Shown here: positions 61,631 to 64,000 of the stretch, in pieces
Position numbering within the stretch: position 1 is the stretch's first letter
How the letters are laid out: each line of letters starts with the position of its first letter
From: Cavia porcellus
Lineage: Eukaryota; Chordata; Mammalia; Rodentia; Caviidae
Assembly: GCF_034190915.1 (NCBI RefSeq)
Contig: NW_026947514.1
Span: 8,344,201-8,408,200 of the forward strand
DNA: 64,000 bases
Direction of reading: 5' to 3'
The notes under the pieces: model-generated
The model's input: only the letters and a program-made list of their open reading frames with translations
Databases searched by the model: none
What the model was told of the DNA's origin: nothing
Position numbers and translations under genes: made by a program

Positions 61631-63639
61631 ACCACCAGCAGACAGAGCTCTTAACAGGCACCCCTCCTGCAGGCTGGCCTCCCCTAGCTGAGGACGGCCC
61701 CACCCCACCCCCCACTTGCTAATCACTGCAGCTGGGGTCCTCTCCACACAATGCCTCTTTACAGTACAGGATTTGGTGCTGAATAAGCCGAGGTGCATCC
61801 TGAACATCTGGGCGCAGCTGGGCAGCTGGCATGTAAGGCAGCACTGCTCAGGGCCCCAGCTTCTCTGGCCTGCACAGTGGGAGCAGATTCCTGGAGCTAG
61901 GTCCTGCTGGGGAGGGGGACACAGAATTCATCCTGGTGGGTCATTTCTCAGGTGCCAAGGCCCAGCCGGGCAACTGATAAGTGCTCTACATAGCATTGCA
62001 TCCTCCTGTGGGCAGAGGGCTCTGGCTGGGCAGGGAAGCACCAGTGCAGGATGTGGTGTTGACACAGAAAGACGCCTCCGTCCTGCTGTGTGTCCCTGCC
62101 CAGGAGTCTGCGGGGCCATTTCTCAGGGAAGCTGAGGCCACTCCTTTCTGGCCTCTGCTGTCACTCGGAAGGGACTGTTTGGAGACAACAGTTCCGCTGC
62201 TGTCTCACTTCATGCCACAAAACAATGTCTGCAAGGCTGCAGGAGGTGAACAGAACAAGCCGTGGGTCAGAACCAGAGGCCCTTGTGGGGCCCTACCCAG
62301 TTCTAGCCAAGTGACACCCTCGGTCCTTGGTACCCATGGCTGTCACAGGGCTGCTCCCCGCTGACTGTGGTGTCCTCCTCCCCCTGGGCCTGGTGCAGTG
62401 ATTTCTGGCTTTTCCATAAGTAGAAATGGTCACACTAGGTAAACGCTGGGGATCAAGTCACGCCATGGAGTCAAGTCAAGGCAGTGAGACTGAAGACCCT
62501 CAGGAGAGAGCACTTGCAGAACTGCATCAGGAAGTGGCTGGAGCAACGAGATGAGCCTGTGCTTGATTGTGTTTTGAGGGGGATTAACAGGAATGTGTCT
62601 TGCTGTAATAAATTTTTAAAATGTAAACAATCACTGCATGTTTTGATCACATCATGCGCATTTTCCTGGGATAACACCCTGGCCTCTGGGGCTTGCCTGA
62701 AGGCATGTTCTGTGGTCTTGGGTAATAGAGGACCTCCTGTACTGTGCCTCCATGCCAGCAGGCCCTGGGCAGCTGCAGTGAGTGGCCAGGTGACCCCCAA
62801 AAGGGTGAGACCATGAAACCATCATCTGCCATAGCAGTAGTGGATGACAGAAGTCACCCTGGTGGAAATAGAAGCCTCCTGGAGGGTGACCACCTGGTGC
62901 TGAGACCAGGGCTGGCATCCTGAGTGACAGGCACTATTGTCTCTGCTGGGCTGCATGGTGACCTCAGCCATCATCTCCTCTTTGGAGGGGGAAATTGGCA
63001 GCATGGTCCAGAACTGAGAGTCTGTCTCGGAGGTGGCCAGACCATGTCCTGGTAATTCTGGGACTGTCCTGTCTGAACAGGTTCTGCAAGTTGCTAGCAC
63101 AACTCTGTGGTCTCAGTGGGCCTCTGTGTCAGATCTCAAGTCTCATTCATGGCTTTCTGCCCACAATGTGTGCAAGAGCATGCCTCCAGGGGGATTTCTT
63201 TAGAAAGTAGGTTCTGGCCATGAGGTCCAGCCCAGGCACCCAGGGGAGAGGAGCTCTCAGGAGCCACCGGAAGCGCTCATCTGATGATGGGTCCAGGACT
63301 GTGCAGTTAACTCTTCTTCCCAGCTTTGTGATACATGCCTGGACCCCACTGTACATGCCTGGGCCCCATTCCGCAGGGGTCTAGGGGGTACATAGGGGGC
63401 TGCTTTGCAGCCTGATGGATCAGTTCAGACCCCAGCTGTGCCCCTCACTCAGTGTGCATGGCCGTGGCCCAGCCCCAGATCTCCTGGCCTCAGTCTTCCC
63501 TTCTGAGTGTTGGGTGGCATCCCGTCTACCATGGCTGTGTATGCAGCACACAGAGAAGAAAGGGCCATCACTCGGAGCCTCTTCCTGACAGCACCCATCT
63601 CCGCAGCAAGGACACATGCTGGTGGGCAGTTATTCATCC
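61631..63639. other. Unique sequence, SINE-free
   Basis: Two kilobases with no recognised gene or young repeat. 62480-62640 is AT-richer with an open frame at 62484-62816 of no known domain. Overlapping short frames elsewhere look like chance. Confidence 0.45.
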
Positions 63640-63790
63640 CTCTTCTGTCACTGAGCTGACACTGTGGAGCACTTGTTGCATGCTCTGTCCAGTGCCAGGC
63701 CACAGGGATGGACAGAGACAGTGAGCCCCTCTCCTAGCTTCCAGGGGCACAGTGACCCAGGGGAGAGACATGTGAGTGAGTAAGTCAGGG
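63640..63790 (+). repeat. Ancient mammalian interspersed repeat
   Basis: 'tgtggagcacttgttgcatgctctgtccagtgccaggccacagggatggacagagacagtgagcccc…cttccaggggcacagtgacccaggggagagac' follows the old 'gagcacctactgtgtgccaggcactg…' repeat through its middle. Confidence 0.68.
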
Positions 63791-64000
63791 TGCAGGCATG
63801 GGTGGACATGCAGGGAGAGGCCCTCAGTGCCCAGTGGAGGTTCTTTCCCCGCCAGAGGGGCACAGCGGCCAAGAGGTGTTGTCCTGACTCTATGCTCAGG
63901 GTCTTTTCTAATAGTGATGGAAGTGTCCTCGATACCCTGTCCCTGCCACTCTCAATGCAGGGGCCTCAGCATCCTGAGGCTCCTTTTTTCCAAGAGCTCG
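63791..64000. other. Unique sequence at window end
   Basis: Nothing recognised. Confidence 0.4.

Noticed and set aside
1..64000. CRISPR arrays, operons, prophage or insertion sequences
   Set aside because: No spaced direct repeats, no bacterial gene organisation. The rodent SINE/LINE/LTR content shows nuclear mammalian DNA.

Overview
This is nuclear DNA from a rodent. The sequence shows dozens of SINEs of the B1/7SL type, most carrying the 'cctcagcctcc…tgctgggattacag' core in antisense, together with tRNA-derived ID-type SINEs and composite 7SL-tRNA dimers. The youngest ID copies (near 1.9, 3.7, 12.2, 18.8 and 52.2 kb) share a distinctive 'ggcataagcgcctgccttgcaagcaggcagt' type of body and end in 'ggtaccgat' plus an A tail. 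That is not the usual mouse/rat ID. A castorimorph such as beaver, or another non-murid rodent, is my guess and is not demonstrated.

I find no protein-coding gene that I can support. Open frames are short, follow repeats, or lack any recognisable domain. The exceptions are pieces of dead retrotransposons, chiefly an L1 ORF2 C-terminus at 32.5 kb. The window therefore reads as intergenic DNA or the inside of a long intron. A single exon-like interval with good splice signals (60051-60227) is recorded at low confidence.

Layout: 0-13 kb is SINE-dense (B1 monomers, dimers, young ID copies, microsatellites). 13-17.6 kb is nearly SINE-free, GC-rich and holds AT-rich islands that look like conserved non-coding elements. 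17.6-31.4 kb is SINE-dense again and includes an ERVL-MaLR retroelement with part of its internal region and a 3' LTR (26.35-27.75 kb), another MaLR LTR at 24.4 kb and an L1 3' end at 18.9 kb. 31.4-39.8 kb has no B1/ID copies; it holds two L1 3' ends, three LTR/MIR-class relics and one strong non-coding-element candidate. 39.9-41.3 kb has SINEs. 42-45.6 kb is again SINE-poor with a CA-rich tract. 45.7-58.2 kb is mixed. 58.7-64 kb holds a 0.4 kb TG-rich tract, then about 5 kb without B1/ID, with further candidate regulatory islands.

The likely biology is regulatory rather than coding. SINE-depleted islands with AT-rich, TAAT-containing patches inside otherwise GC-rich DNA are the pattern often seen around developmental transcription-factor genes. 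No neighbouring gene is inside the window, so the target cannot be named. I found no convincing new protein system. The most useful leads are the candidate non-coding islands, the lineage-specific ID subfamily with clean target-site duplications, the exon-like interval at 60.1 kb, and several unclassified duplicated sequences.
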